This document shows, piece after piece, positions 8,186 through 16,004 of a DNA stretch of 54,659 bases; the first letter of the stretch is position 1, and the number at the start of each line of letters is the position of its first letter. The notes beneath the pieces are model-generated. The model saw only the letters and a list, made by a program, of their open reading frames with translations. It searched no databases and had not been told where the DNA came from. The stretch spans positions 1 to 54,659 of the forward strand of contig CAMKOE010000013.1 in assembly GCA_946414395.1 (NCBI GenBank). The letters are read 5' to 3'. Origin of the DNA: an uncultured Porphyromonadaceae bacterium. GTDB lineage: Bacteria; Bacteroidota; Bacteroidia; Bacteroidales; Muribaculaceae. The position numbers were made by a program, and so were the translations under genes.

Positions 8186-9388
8186 ATGATGCGAAGACTG
8201 ATTTATATCTTATTGTTGATGGCCGTCATGCCTTGGCAGGCATGGGCCGCCAGCCGTGACCACTACACGGTGATCATTTCGCTGGACGGGTTGCGCTGGG
8301 ACTACCTGGACACCTATGACGTGCCCTTCATGCAGCAACTGGCGCGCGAGGGCGTCAAGGCGGTGATGCAGCCGTCATTCCCCAGCAAGACGTTCCCCAA
8401 CCACTACACGCTGGCGACGGGTCTCGTTCCCGATCATCACGGCATCATCTCCAACACCTTCTGGGACCGCGAGCGTGGTGTGGAGTTCTCGCTGGGCAAC
8501 AAGGAGACTCGCAGCAAGGGCTATTATTACGGTGGCGACCCCATCTGGCTCACGGCCAAGCATCAGGGTGTGAAAACGGCGACGGTCTTCTGGGTGGGTA
8601 GCGACGTGACGATCAATGGCGAGCATCCCACCTACTGGCGTGACTACCAGACGCAGCAACTGGACTTCCAGGGACGCGTCGAGGAAATCCTGCGCCTGCT
8701 CTCCATGCCCGAGAAGGACCGCCCTCACCTGGTGATGGCCTACTTTGAGGAGCCCGACCGCAGTGGCCACAATTATGGCCCCCTGCACCGCTTGACCCGC
8801 CGTGCCATGGAGGATGTCGACCGCCTGTTGAGCCTGTTGTGGGCCCGCATCCAGATGCTGCCCATCGGCAGTGAGGTGAACCTCATCATCACTGGCGACC
8901 ACGGGATGACCAGCGTGGACCCCAAGCGCTTTGTCGATATCGATAACGTGTTGCCGGCGCACTGGTATGCCCGTTTCTGCAACGATTATCCCACGCTGAT
9001 CTATGCCAGCGCTCCGCAGTTCATCGATTCCATCTGCAACGCCTTGCAGGGCGTTGACCACATCCGTGCATGGAAGAGAGGCGAACTGCCCGCCTACCTC
9101 AACTACGGCACCAACAAGAACATGGGTGATGTGGTCGTGTTGCCCGATGTGGGCTGGCTCTTTGCCGACAAGCCCAGCGAGAAGCAACGCGGCAGCCACG
9201 GCTTTGACCACATGGCAGCCGATATGCAGGTGGGATTCCGTGCCATCGGCCCCGATTTCAAGGTGGGCTATGAGAAGCCCGACCGTTTCCGCAACGTGTG
9301 CATCTATCCTCTGTTGTGCTACCTGCTGGGTGTCACCCCTTCGCCCAACGACGGCTCGCTCGACGAGGTGCGCGACATGCTGCGCTGA
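8186..9388 (+). CDS. Nucleotide pyrophosphatase/phosphodiesterase (ENPP-like, alkaline phosphatase superfamily)
   Basis: A predicted exported enzyme of about 400 aa that hydrolyses phosphodiester or pyrophosphate bonds in nucleotides or similar substrates. The start chosen is ATG at 8186 (or 8189), which puts a clean signal peptide (IYILLLMAVMPWQAWA) first. All expected two-zinc ligands and the nucleophile are visible: Asp in ISLDGLRWDY, Thr in SKTFPNHYTLATG, Asp and His in EEPDRSGHNYGP, Asp-His in TGDHGMTS, and His in RGSHGFDH. The length fits bacterial NPP enzymes. It lies downstream of the receptor and OB-fold lipoprotein but after a terminator, with no obvious promoter of its own. Readthrough or an unrecognised promoter is therefore needed. 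Confidence 0.92.
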   Translation: MMRRLIYILLLMAVMPWQAWAASRDHYTVIISLDGLRWDYLDTYDVPFMQQLAREGVKAVMQPSFPSKTFPNHYTLATGLVPDHHGIISNTFWDRERGVEFSLGNKETRSKGYYYGGDPIWLTAKHQGVKTATVFWVGSDVTINGEHPTYWRDYQTQQLDFQGRVEEILRLLSMPEKDRPHLVMAYFEEPDRSGHNYGPLHRLTRRAMEDVDRLLSLLWARIQMLPIGSEVNLIITGDHGMTSVDPKRFVDIDNVLPAHWYARFCNDYPTLIYASAPQFIDSICNALQGVDHIRAWKRGELPAYLNYGTNKNMGDVVVLPDVGWLFADKPSEKQRGSHGFDHMAADMQVGFRAIGPDFKVGYEKPDRFRNVCIYPLLCYLLGVTPSPNDGSLDEVRDMLR

Positions 9389-9421
9389 CAGCCGTTGCCT
9401 GAACTATCGACCCTACAAAGT

Positions 9422-9476
9422 GAGCCCCGGGAGTGTGATGAAATTGACTCCTGGGGCTCTCTTGTTGTATTTTTTG
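9422..9476 (+). terminator. Terminator after the phosphodiesterase gene
   Basis: The inverted repeat GAGCCCCGGGAGT / ACTCCTGGGGCTC (9422-9459) is followed by a T-rich tract reaching TTTTTT at about 9470. It lies between two convergent genes and serves the plus-strand gene. The minus-strand side lacks a T-run. Confidence 0.75.
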
Positions 9477-9478
9477 CC

Positions 9479-10630
9479 TTACTTGTTGATGCGGAACCGC
9501 TTGGGGATATATCTCTTCTGGTATTTCTCGTCGAGAAGGAATTCCAGGAGTTCCTCGGAGTTCTCGCCGCCATAGGGCCCGTTGGCATACTGGTAGAGGA
9601 TGGTGCCCGGCACGCGCACGTTGAACTCGATGCACACGGGCGTGTTGTCCTCGTTGAGCATGATGTCCCAGCCCACGATGCCAAATGGGAACAACCTCTC
9701 GTGGCCTTTCTTGGCCATGGCGATGACGGCCTCGAAGTTGGGCGCCACGCGCTGCTGCAGGTCGATATTGACGTCGCTCACGCCCCTGAATGAGCCATAG
9801 CGCTCCTTGACGGTGCCGTCGGGCGCCACCCCGACCACATTGACGATTTCCTCGCCGTCGATAAAGCAGACGTCGGTGAAAAAGCCCTCGACGCCAAAGC
9901 GGATGGTCGCAGAGATGACCCTGACAGTGCCCTTGTGCTTCCAGGTGATGATCCTGAAGATGTTGACCGATGTCTTGCAGAACTGGCTCATGAACGGGCT
10001 CTGGTGCAGCCGTTCCTGGATGATGAAGTTGCCGTCCTGGTTCTCAAGCAGCGTCTTGGCGATGTCGTCGGGCGAATCGGCATGAAACAGCCTCACGCCC
10101 TGTCCGGCATAGGACCCCTTGGCCACCTTGATGACATAATCCTTGCCCTGGTCCATCTCGTCATATATCTGAGAGGCCAGCCGCTTGACATCATCCGGTG
10201 AGCAGTAATGCCAGTTCTTGTCATAGATGTCGCCATTGTAGATGTGGGCATAGGTGGTGGGGAACTTGGTGTCGGGCAGGATGGTCTCGTACAGGTTCTT
10301 GTCGTCCCAGCCCGGGATTGACGAGGCATCGTTGTAGTGCTTGAAGATTGTGGCCCTGGCGATGGAGTCGGGGATAAACCTCGGGTCATGGATGCCGGTG
10401 ACGCCATAGTACATCTGGTGCCAACTATACTCCTTGAACTTGATGCCGTAGCGCTGCCAGTAGCGGTCAATCTCCTGCTTCTCGGCTGACGTGAGTTCGG
10501 GTTGAGGGTGTTTCTTCAGAAAGACACGCGCGAGCCTGTCGGTCCTGGTGAACAGTACCCAGTCGGCCAACTTTGACGGGGCGTTGAGGGTCTTGTTATA
10601 GAGATTCTTGATATTCTTCTTGATGCTCAT
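9479..10630 (-). CDS. ATP-grasp protein (sugar-transfer-associated type)
   Basis: A 383-aa cytoplasmic ATP-grasp enzyme, probably ligating a carboxylate to an amine or acting on a polysaccharide precursor. It resembles the family called sugar-transfer-associated ATP-grasp. The ATP-binding lysine region is visible (DYVIKVAKGSYAGQGVRLF, about 165-185), followed by the effector strand FIIQERL and the metal-binding end GWDIMLNEDNTPVCIEFN (about 335-352). The reading frame opens 30 codons earlier. ATG at 10628-10630 (MSIKKNIKNLYNK) is preferred because the extra residues are low quality and overlap a likely -7 box (TATTTTTG, 10670-10677, minus strand). It is monocistronic here, with no capsule cluster nearby. 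The substrate is unknown. Confidence 0.82.
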   Translation of the reverse strand: MSIKKNIKNLYNKTLNAPSKLADWVLFTRTDRLARVFLKKHPQPELTSAEKQEIDRYWQRYGIKFKEYSWHQMYYGVTGIHDPRFIPDSIARATIFKHYNDASSIPGWDDKNLYETILPDTKFPTTYAHIYNGDIYDKNWHYCSPDDVKRLASQIYDEMDQGKDYVIKVAKGSYAGQGVRLFHADSPDDIAKTLLENQDGNFIIQERLHQSPFMSQFCKTSVNIFRIITWKHKGTVRVISATIRFGVEGFFTDVCFIDGEEIVNVVGVAPDGTVKERYGSFRGVSDVNIDLQQRVAPNFEAVIAMAKKGHERLFPFGIVGWDIMLNEDNTPVCIEFNVRVPGTILYQYANGPYGGENSEELLEFLLDEKYQKRYIPKRFRINK

Positions 10631-10745
10631 TGTGTCTGGCTGATTGATATGCAATAGTGATTGAGAAGGCAAAAATAGTAATAAAAACTGACAAATCACC
10701 CCCTGGGCCGTGTAATTCATCCTCTGGAGCCGTAATTCTGGGGTT

Positions 10746-10933
10746 CAGCGGAAAAAGACTGGGGGCTGTAATGAAGGCTGTGTCATAAATGGCGACTGGA
10801 AGTATTCATCGCGCTACGCGCGAGAAATCAAATTATAAATAAAATTGAAACAAAATAAATTTTATTTGATTTCTCGGCCGTAGGCCGATTTAAAACAAGC
10901 GAGTGAATTATGCCCCGCACCTTTTATCGGGTG
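10746..10933 (+). repeat. Hairpin-bounded element C, copy 1
   Basis: A ~188-bp element whose near-identical reverse complement lies at 27271-27459. Each copy contains two short hairpins, CGCGCTACGCGCG and CGGCCGTAGGCCG. They are joined by inverted arms GAGAAATC and GATTTCTC around an AT-rich loop, with a conserved flank reading AAACAAGCGAGTGAATTATG. The 11-mer CGTAATTCTGG occurs on both sides of this copy (10731-10741 and 10937-10947) and could be a target duplication. No ORF is inside. It looks like a small element mobilised in trans, but no transposase is present in the window. Confidence 0.7.
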
Positions 10934-10995
10934 AGACGTAATTCTGGCCCCTGAATGCCGCTGTGGAGACGATGAACGGCAGGGGTACAAAAAAA

Positions 10996-11092
10996 GGGCA
11001 AGTGAACTACAGCGCGCCGCTACGACCTCGTTACCCTTGCTTCGGTCAAGACCTGGGGGATTGGGAGGGAGCTAGCCGTGTAGGACTTACCC
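10996..11092 (-). ncRNA. ffs: Signal recognition particle RNA (4.5S-type)
   Basis: Read on the minus strand this ~97-nt RNA starts GGGUAAGUCCUACA and ends UGUAGUUCACUUGCCC, and these ends pair into one long helix. The apex carries CCAGGUCUUGACCGAAGCA, which aligns without gaps to the SRP Ffh-binding domain (CCAGGUCCGGAAGGAAGCA type), with a changed tetraloop. A run of seven Us follows immediately (10995-10989), forming the terminator. It pairs with Ffh in co-translational membrane targeting. A canonical promoter lies directly upstream. Confidence 0.88.
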
Positions 11093-11097
11093 GGCTG

Positions 11098-11127
11098 CAA
11101 AGGTACTGCTTTTTCCCGAACTGGCAA
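11098..11127 (-). promoter_or_regulatory. Promoter of SRP RNA
   Basis: On the minus strand, TTG (11127-11125), exactly 19 bases, then TACCTTTG (11105-11098). The predicted start falls at the first paired base of the SRP RNA. Confidence 0.8.
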
Positions 11128-11217
11128 GCCTTTTACGGGAAAATATTTTTCTCAATCCCTTAACGGGTTGTGGCAGTGGCGATTTGCTCTCTATACTATC
11201 TGGATGATATAGAAAGA

Positions 11218-12585
11218 TCAATCGGGTGATGAGGGCGCGTGGTGGTCGAGACGGTTCTCGTAGAGGTAGTGCCGCGTCTCGCGGGCAATCACGCCGCTGA
11301 GCAGCAGCAGGGCAACGAGGTTAGGGATCGCCATGAGGGCATTCATGCAGTCGGCGGCGTTCCACACGACGTCGAGGCTGATGATGCTGCCCACAAACAC
11401 CATGGCTACAAAAATGATGCGGTAGGCCAGCATCCAGCGCTTGCCCTTGAGGTATTCGACGGCACGTTCGCCGTAGTAGCACCAGCCCAGGATAGTGGTG
11501 AAAGCGAACGTCAGCAGGCCGAAGGTGAGCAACGGTGTGCCGATGTATGGAATCTTGGAGAAGGCGGCCTTGGTCAGCGCGGCTCCATCGGTGCTGCTGA
11601 TGTCGGGATAGGCGATAATGCTGCTGACGATGACCAGTCCGGTGAAGGCACAGATCACCACTGTGTCCCAGAAGGTGCCCGTCGAGGAGACGAGCGCCTG
11701 GCGCACGGGGTTGCGCGTCTGGGCAGCAGCGGCCACGATGGGCGCCGATCCCAGTCCCGACTCGTTGCTGAACAGGCCCCTGGCGATACCCATGCGGGCC
11801 GCCACGATGACGGTCGTGCCGACAAAGCCGCCGCCTGCGGCCTGGGGCGTGAAGGCCGATTCACAGATGAGACAGATGGCGGGCCAGACGTACTGGCTGT
11901 TGACAATCAGGATATAGATGCAGCCCAGCACATAGAAGAAGGCCATGAAGGGTACCAGCGCGCCGCACACGCGGGCAATGCTCTTGATGCCGCCCAGCAG
12001 CACCAGGGCTGTCAGCAGGCAGATGGCGCCTCCCGAGAGCCACGTGGGGATATTGTAGGACTCCTGGGCGATGGTCGAGATGGCGTTGGCCTGCACGGTG
12101 TTGCCGATGCCAAATGAAGCAAGGGCAGTGAACAGGGCGAACAGCACGGCGAGCCATTTCCAGCCCAGGCCGCGTTCCAGGGCATACATGGGGCCTCCCA
12201 GCATGCGGCCATCGTCGGCCTGGACGCGATACTTGATGGCGAGCAGGCCCTCGCTATACTTGGTGGCGATACCAAACACGCCCGACAGCCAGCACCACAG
12301 CACGGCACCAGGGCCACCCAGGGCCACCGCAGTGGCCACACCGACGATGTTGCCCGTGCCGATGGTTGCCGCCAGTGCAGTGGCCAGCGCGCCAAACTGT
12401 GACACGTCGCCAGTCGACCCCTTGTCCTTGCTGATGGACAAGCGTATGGCGGTCAAGAGTTTGCGTTGTGGAATTCCCAGCCTGAAGGTGAGAAAGATGT
12501 GTGTTCCCAGCAACAGTATAATCATGGGCCACCCCCACAGGTAGCCGCTCAGGGTCGCAAAAAAGTCATTCAAGGTCTCCATCAT
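11218..12585 (-). CDS. Sodium:alanine/glycine symporter (AGCS family)
   Basis: A 455-aa inner-membrane secondary transporter taking up alanine, glycine or a similar amino acid with sodium. The family signature is clear (ALAATIGTGNIVGVATAV at about 70-87, then GPGAVLWCWLSG and GGPMYALERGLG). About ten hydrophobic segments follow, with the conserved SNESGLGSAPIVAAAAQT at about 275. The length is normal. Start codons at 12585 and 12582 are both ATG. A -7-like box TAACTTTG (12622-12615, minus strand) lies 30 bases upstream, without a clear -33 partner. It has no linked metabolic genes. Confidence 0.93.
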   Translation of the reverse strand: MMETLNDFFATLSGYLWGWPMIILLLGTHIFLTFRLGIPQRKLLTAIRLSISKDKGSTGDVSQFGALATALAATIGTGNIVGVATAVALGGPGAVLWCWLSGVFGIATKYSEGLLAIKYRVQADDGRMLGGPMYALERGLGWKWLAVLFALFTALASFGIGNTVQANAISTIAQESYNIPTWLSGGAICLLTALVLLGGIKSIARVCGALVPFMAFFYVLGCIYILIVNSQYVWPAICLICESAFTPQAAGGGFVGTTVIVAARMGIARGLFSNESGLGSAPIVAAAAQTRNPVRQALVSSTGTFWDTVVICAFTGLVIVSSIIAYPDISSTDGAALTKAAFSKIPYIGTPLLTFGLLTFAFTTILGWCYYGERAVEYLKGKRWMLAYRIIFVAMVFVGSIISLDVVWNAADCMNALMAIPNLVALLLLSGVIARETRHYLYENRLDHHAPSSPD

Positions 12586-12685
12586 AGTCTCGAGTAGTAT
12601 TAAGGTTGAAAGTGCAAAGTTAATGAAAAGTTTCTGACTATTGAAGCCCGGCGGCTGGTTTTTGCTTCAAGGTTGTAAGTTTTTT

Positions 12686-12827
12686 GGGAACGATATAGCA
12701 GTTGGCCCTAAAAGTTTTTTTAATGCTGATTTCGCTAAGAAAACGTGTTTCACGAACAATTTTTAAAAATAATTCGTGAAATTCGCATTAGCCCCGCAGG
12801 GTTCGGGCCAACATCTATATCATTGCC
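12686..12827 (+). repeat. MITE-like palindromic repeat A, copy 1
   Basis: A 142-bp imperfect palindrome. The left end contains GATATAGCAGTTGGCCC and the right end GGGCCAACATCTATATC, which are inverted partners. An inner stem pairs TTCACGAA with TTCGTGAA. A middle arm pairs TAATGC with GCATTA. There are five copies in the window (also 14247, 17683, 42795, 44248). This copy sits just upstream of the promoter of the 12942 gene and copy 2 lies just downstream of that gene, both in the same orientation. Confidence 0.85.
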
Positions 12828-12836
12828 AGTTTTTTA

Positions 12837-12868
12837 TTGTGAATTTGCCGTTTTTTTTATTAAATTTG
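12837..12868 (+). promoter_or_regulatory. Promoter of the 12942 gene
   Basis: TTG (12837-12839), 21 bases, then TAAATTTG (12861-12868). It begins within ten bases of the end of repeat A copy 1. The predicted leader is about 70 nt. Confidence 0.6.
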
Positions 12869-12941
12869 CGGCGTCAGTGCCACTCTGATTGCAATTAACA
12901 TCAAGTTATATTAATTCACCAATTAAACGCTTTTTTTAGTT

Positions 12942-14171
12942 ATGAAAAAAACATTATTACTTCTGTTAGGAATGGCCGTGGCTGTCAGTGCCGCGGCTGG
13001 CGTGAAATCGGCAGGCAATGCCTATCGTCCGCTCTTCAAGTCCGCCCAGGCCACCGTCAAGGCCCCGTCGCGTGTCGATATCATCACCGAGCAGCCCGAG
13101 GGCAGGGTAGTGAACTATACCCGCACCGGCGAGTACCTGCTGTCGAGCCTGTATGGCTATGACACGGATTACCAGACGGGTCGCGTGAGGATCGTGTATG
13201 CCGACGACGGGCGCACGGTCTATATCCAGGACATCCTGTGCTACGGCGAGGGCACCGGAGTATGGGTAGTGGGCGAGTTGAGCGAGGATGGCCTGACGAT
13301 CTCGGTGCCGCTGGGCCAGTATATCGCCTATAACGAGGAGTATGGCTATGGCGTGATCCTGTCATGGGGCTCGACCGACGTCATTGACCTGGGCGACGAT
13401 TTCTACTGGCTCGACTTTATGGCCGATGACCGTGCCACCGAGGTGATTTATGCCGTCGATCCCGAGAATGGAATCATCACCATGCTGGGCAGTGAGGGCA
13501 GTGTGGATAATCCCTATCCCAACAACTGTGTGGCAACAGGCCTGGCTGGCATCTGGAGCGATGACGGCAGCGTGGCAACCATCGAGTGGGGCTCGACGTG
13601 GACGATGCTGGGCGACGCTGTGCCCGCCGTTCCCGCCAACCCCGAGGTGCTGGAGTTCTTTGACAGCGGCAGCGATGAGGGCTACACGCGTCTGGACTTC
13701 AACATCAACCTGGTTGACATTGACGGCAATCCGCTGAACTCGGATTACTTGACCTACAGCATTTTCACCGACAATGACCAATTGTTCACCTTCGACTATG
13801 CGACCTATGGTGCCAACAATGGCTTTGATGCCGACATGACCGAGATTCCCTACGGTTACAGCGGTCTGGATTTCTACCTGCGCCGCGTTTACTTCTATGA
13901 ATCCAATGCCGACGGATACACGCCGTTCTTCACCTGGCGCATCGGTATGCAGTTGTACTACACGGTGGATGGCGTGAGGAACTCGTCGGACATCGTTTAT
14001 CTGGAAGTCTATCCCGGCAGCGATGTCAACGAGGTGAACGATGCCAAGGAGGTTTCTTCTGTCCGCTACTACAACATGGCTGGTCAGGAGATGGCTCAGC
14101 CCAGCGGTCTCACCATCCAACTGACGACCTACAGCGACGGCACCACCGCCGCCAGCAAGGTCATCAAGTAA
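12942..14171 (+). CDS. Secreted protein with C-terminal sorting-type tail (paralog of the 45-49 kb pair)
   Basis: A 409-aa exported protein of unknown function. It has a signal peptide (residues 1-20, ending SAAAG). Next comes a domain beginning VDIITEQPEGRVVNYTR, the same motif (RVITEQPEGELKSYNR) that opens the repeat domain of the two larger paralogs at 45001 and 47192. This protein carries one copy of that beta-rich domain where the paralogs carry two. It ends with a ~38-residue tail reading VRYYNMAGQEMAQPSG, then TTYSDGT, then KVIK. That tail resembles a type IX-secretion-type C-terminal domain. The gene is bracketed by two direct copies of repeat A. Confidence 0.8.
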   Translation: MKKTLLLLLGMAVAVSAAAGVKSAGNAYRPLFKSAQATVKAPSRVDIITEQPEGRVVNYTRTGEYLLSSLYGYDTDYQTGRVRIVYADDGRTVYIQDILCYGEGTGVWVVGELSEDGLTISVPLGQYIAYNEEYGYGVILSWGSTDVIDLGDDFYWLDFMADDRATEVIYAVDPENGIITMLGSEGSVDNPYPNNCVATGLAGIWSDDGSVATIEWGSTWTMLGDAVPAVPANPEVLEFFDSGSDEGYTRLDFNINLVDIDGNPLNSDYLTYSIFTDNDQLFTFDYATYGANNGFDADMTEIPYGYSGLDFYLRRVYFYESNADGYTPFFTWRIGMQLYYTVDGVRNSSDIVYLEVYPGSDVNEVNDAKEVSSVRYYNMAGQEMAQPSGLTIQLTTYSDGTTAASKVIK

Positions 14172-14246
14172 CCGGCCGGTTTCCCTTGAACACAGCATCG
14201 GCGCAGCCACATCCCCGTGGCCGCGCCGATTTCCTTAATATGTTTT

Positions 14247-14389
14247 GGGAACGATATAGCAGTTGACCCTGAAAAGTTTTTTAATGCTAATTTTGCTAAG
14301 AAAAACGTATTTCACGAGCAATATTTAAAACTCATTCGTGAAATTCGCATTAGCCCCGCAGGGTTCGGGCCAACATCTATATCATCGCC
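14247..14389 (+). repeat. MITE-like palindromic repeat A, copy 2
   Basis: A 143-bp copy in the same orientation as copy 1, with ends GATATAGCAGTTGACCC and GGGCCAACATCTATATC. It fills about a third of the 438-bp gap between the 12942 gene and the porin. The rest holds the porin terminator and no visible gene. Confidence 0.85.
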
Positions 14390-14468
14390 TATGTTTTTGA
14401 AGGCAAGAAAGACAATTACAGGTCATTTTAGTTCCACATACCCAACCGCTCCAGGATGAACCATAGGT

Positions 14469-14510
14469 CAAAAAAATCCCGCCTGGCCCAGTCGCGGGTG
14501 AGGCGGGATT
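14469..14510 (-). terminator. Terminator of the glp/porin operon
   Basis: The stem AATCCCGCCT (14475-14484) / AGGCGGGATT (14501-14510) is followed on the minus strand by a run of Ts (the A-run at 14470-14476). It lies about 100 bases beyond the porin stop codon and would end the long minus-strand operon. Confidence 0.75.
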
Positions 14511-14609
14511 AAAGTGATTGATAGGAAAATAAATCTATTGGAAAAATCTATAATGGTAATTAGATGTTTCTCAGATTATTTCTATGAATGATCACATCAT
14601 GCTTCTTGA

Positions 14610-15953
14610 TCAGAACGTGAACTGCACGCGAGCCTGAGCCACGTGGAAGTTCTTGTCGTTGGGCAAGAAGGGCTTGTCGAGTTTGTGCCAGGTGTAGTCG
14701 AGCATGCACAGCACGTAGCGGTTGAACGCGTAGTTCAGACCGACGGTCACGCTGTGGATGTCACCACCGCCAACGCTGGTAGCGCCAGTGCCGGGCCAAT
14801 CCTCCATGTAGCCGTTGGCATAGAAGTGGCCACGACCGGCGTTGTAATACTCACCGTCGGTGAGGTTGTTCAGACCGGTGTAGTTGTAACGGGCCACGAT
14901 CTCGAGCGACTTGCCATCAAGACCGCCCAGGAGGCCTTCCTGGTGGTTGTACTTGTAGCCGTTGCCCAGGATCTGGAAACCAGCCTCTACATAGCCGCCC
15001 AGGAAGTTGTTGTTCTTCAACTTGTTGGCGTTCTCCCACCACTCGATGTCGCCCCAGCCGTCGATGTTGTTCTGGGCGTCGATGAAGAGCGAGTAACTGT
15101 CGCGCTTCTTGGTCACGTGCTTGTAGAAGAACTCACCACGGGCAAAGAACTTGTTGTTGTGGTAGAGAGCCTCGGCGCCAACGTTAACAACGTTGTTGGC
15201 CCAATCGAGGTCGGCGCTGACAAACTGCTCGTCCTCGTCAACGAGGGTCTCGAGCGATTGTCCCAGGTGGAGACTTTTCTTGAGCACGTTGTTATAGACC
15301 TCGCCGCCGCCCAGGTGAGCCCAGCGTGCGCTGACGCCCACGTGCATGGTCTGGTTGTCATCGACAACGGGACGGAACAAGTAGCGGCCGGCAACGGTGA
15401 TGCCGTTGAAGCCAGCGTCGATCTTGTTGTACTGGTTCTCGGTGAAGACACCCTGATAGGCCATGAAGCGGTTGCTGTTGTACTTGTAGGTGATACCCAG
15501 TTCACGACCCTCGCCCAGGGCGTAGGACGAGCCGGGACGGCTGATAAAGTGGTAACTACCCAGCGAGGTGTTGCGGGCCATCGAGCCGGCGGGGTCGTTG
15601 TAGTAACCCACCTTGACGGCATGGGTGTTGTCATTATTGTCCAGGTGGCTGTACTGCAGGAAGATGTTCTTCTGCGAGAACTTGCCGCCGCCAAAGCCGA
15701 AGTCGGCATAGAAGTACCAGTCCTTGTAGGTCATTGAGGTGCGGATGCGGGCATCGGTAATCGAGGCTCCACTCTGCATGGGGGTGAAGTCACTGTGATA
15801 GAGTGCGGCGTCGGCCATCATGCGGGCACCGACGGTGAACTTCACTTCCTTCTCGGCGTTCTCCAGTTCCAGGGTGGGATCGGTGTCGAAGTCCTGGGCA
15901 GTGGCTGTCAGCGCAAAGACTGCCAAAAGAGGCATCAAAATATATTTTTTCAT
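14610..15953 (-). CDS. Outer-membrane porin, OprO/OprP (Porin_O_P) type
   Basis: A 447-aa outer-membrane channel. ATG at 15951-15953 is preferred because it gives a standard signal peptide (KKYILMPLLAVFALTATAQ). An upstream in-frame ATG would add 12 polar residues before it. The mature protein shows alternating aromatic strands typical of Porin_O_P (SMTYKDWYFYADFGFGGG, then KNIFLQYSH) and ends in VQFTF, a classic terminal-Phe barrel signal. It is 51 bases downstream of the glycerophosphodiesterase and at the end of the glp operon. Passage of phosphate or glycerophosphodiesters is therefore the likely role, by context. Confidence 0.88.
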   Translation of the reverse strand: MKKYILMPLLAVFALTATAQDFDTDPTLELENAEKEVKFTVGARMMADAALYHSDFTPMQSGASITDARIRTSMTYKDWYFYADFGFGGGKFSQKNIFLQYSHLDNNDNTHAVKVGYYNDPAGSMARNTSLGSYHFISRPGSSYALGEGRELGITYKYNSNRFMAYQGVFTENQYNKIDAGFNGITVAGRYLFRPVVDDNQTMHVGVSARWAHLGGGEVYNNVLKKSLHLGQSLETLVDEDEQFVSADLDWANNVVNVGAEALYHNNKFFARGEFFYKHVTKKRDSYSLFIDAQNNIDGWGDIEWWENANKLKNNNFLGGYVEAGFQILGNGYKYNHQEGLLGGLDGKSLEIVARYNYTGLNNLTDGEYYNAGRGHFYANGYMEDWPGTGATSVGGGDIHSVTVGLNYAFNRYVLCMLDYTWHKLDKPFLPNDKNFHVAQARVQFTF

Positions 15954-16004
15954 ACTGAATTGTGTCGATTTAATATTATTAATGTTCATTACACCAGTTG
16001 AGGA

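Noticed and set aside
10963..11163. 66-codon plus-strand ORF
   Set aside because: It is antisense to the SRP RNA and its promoter.
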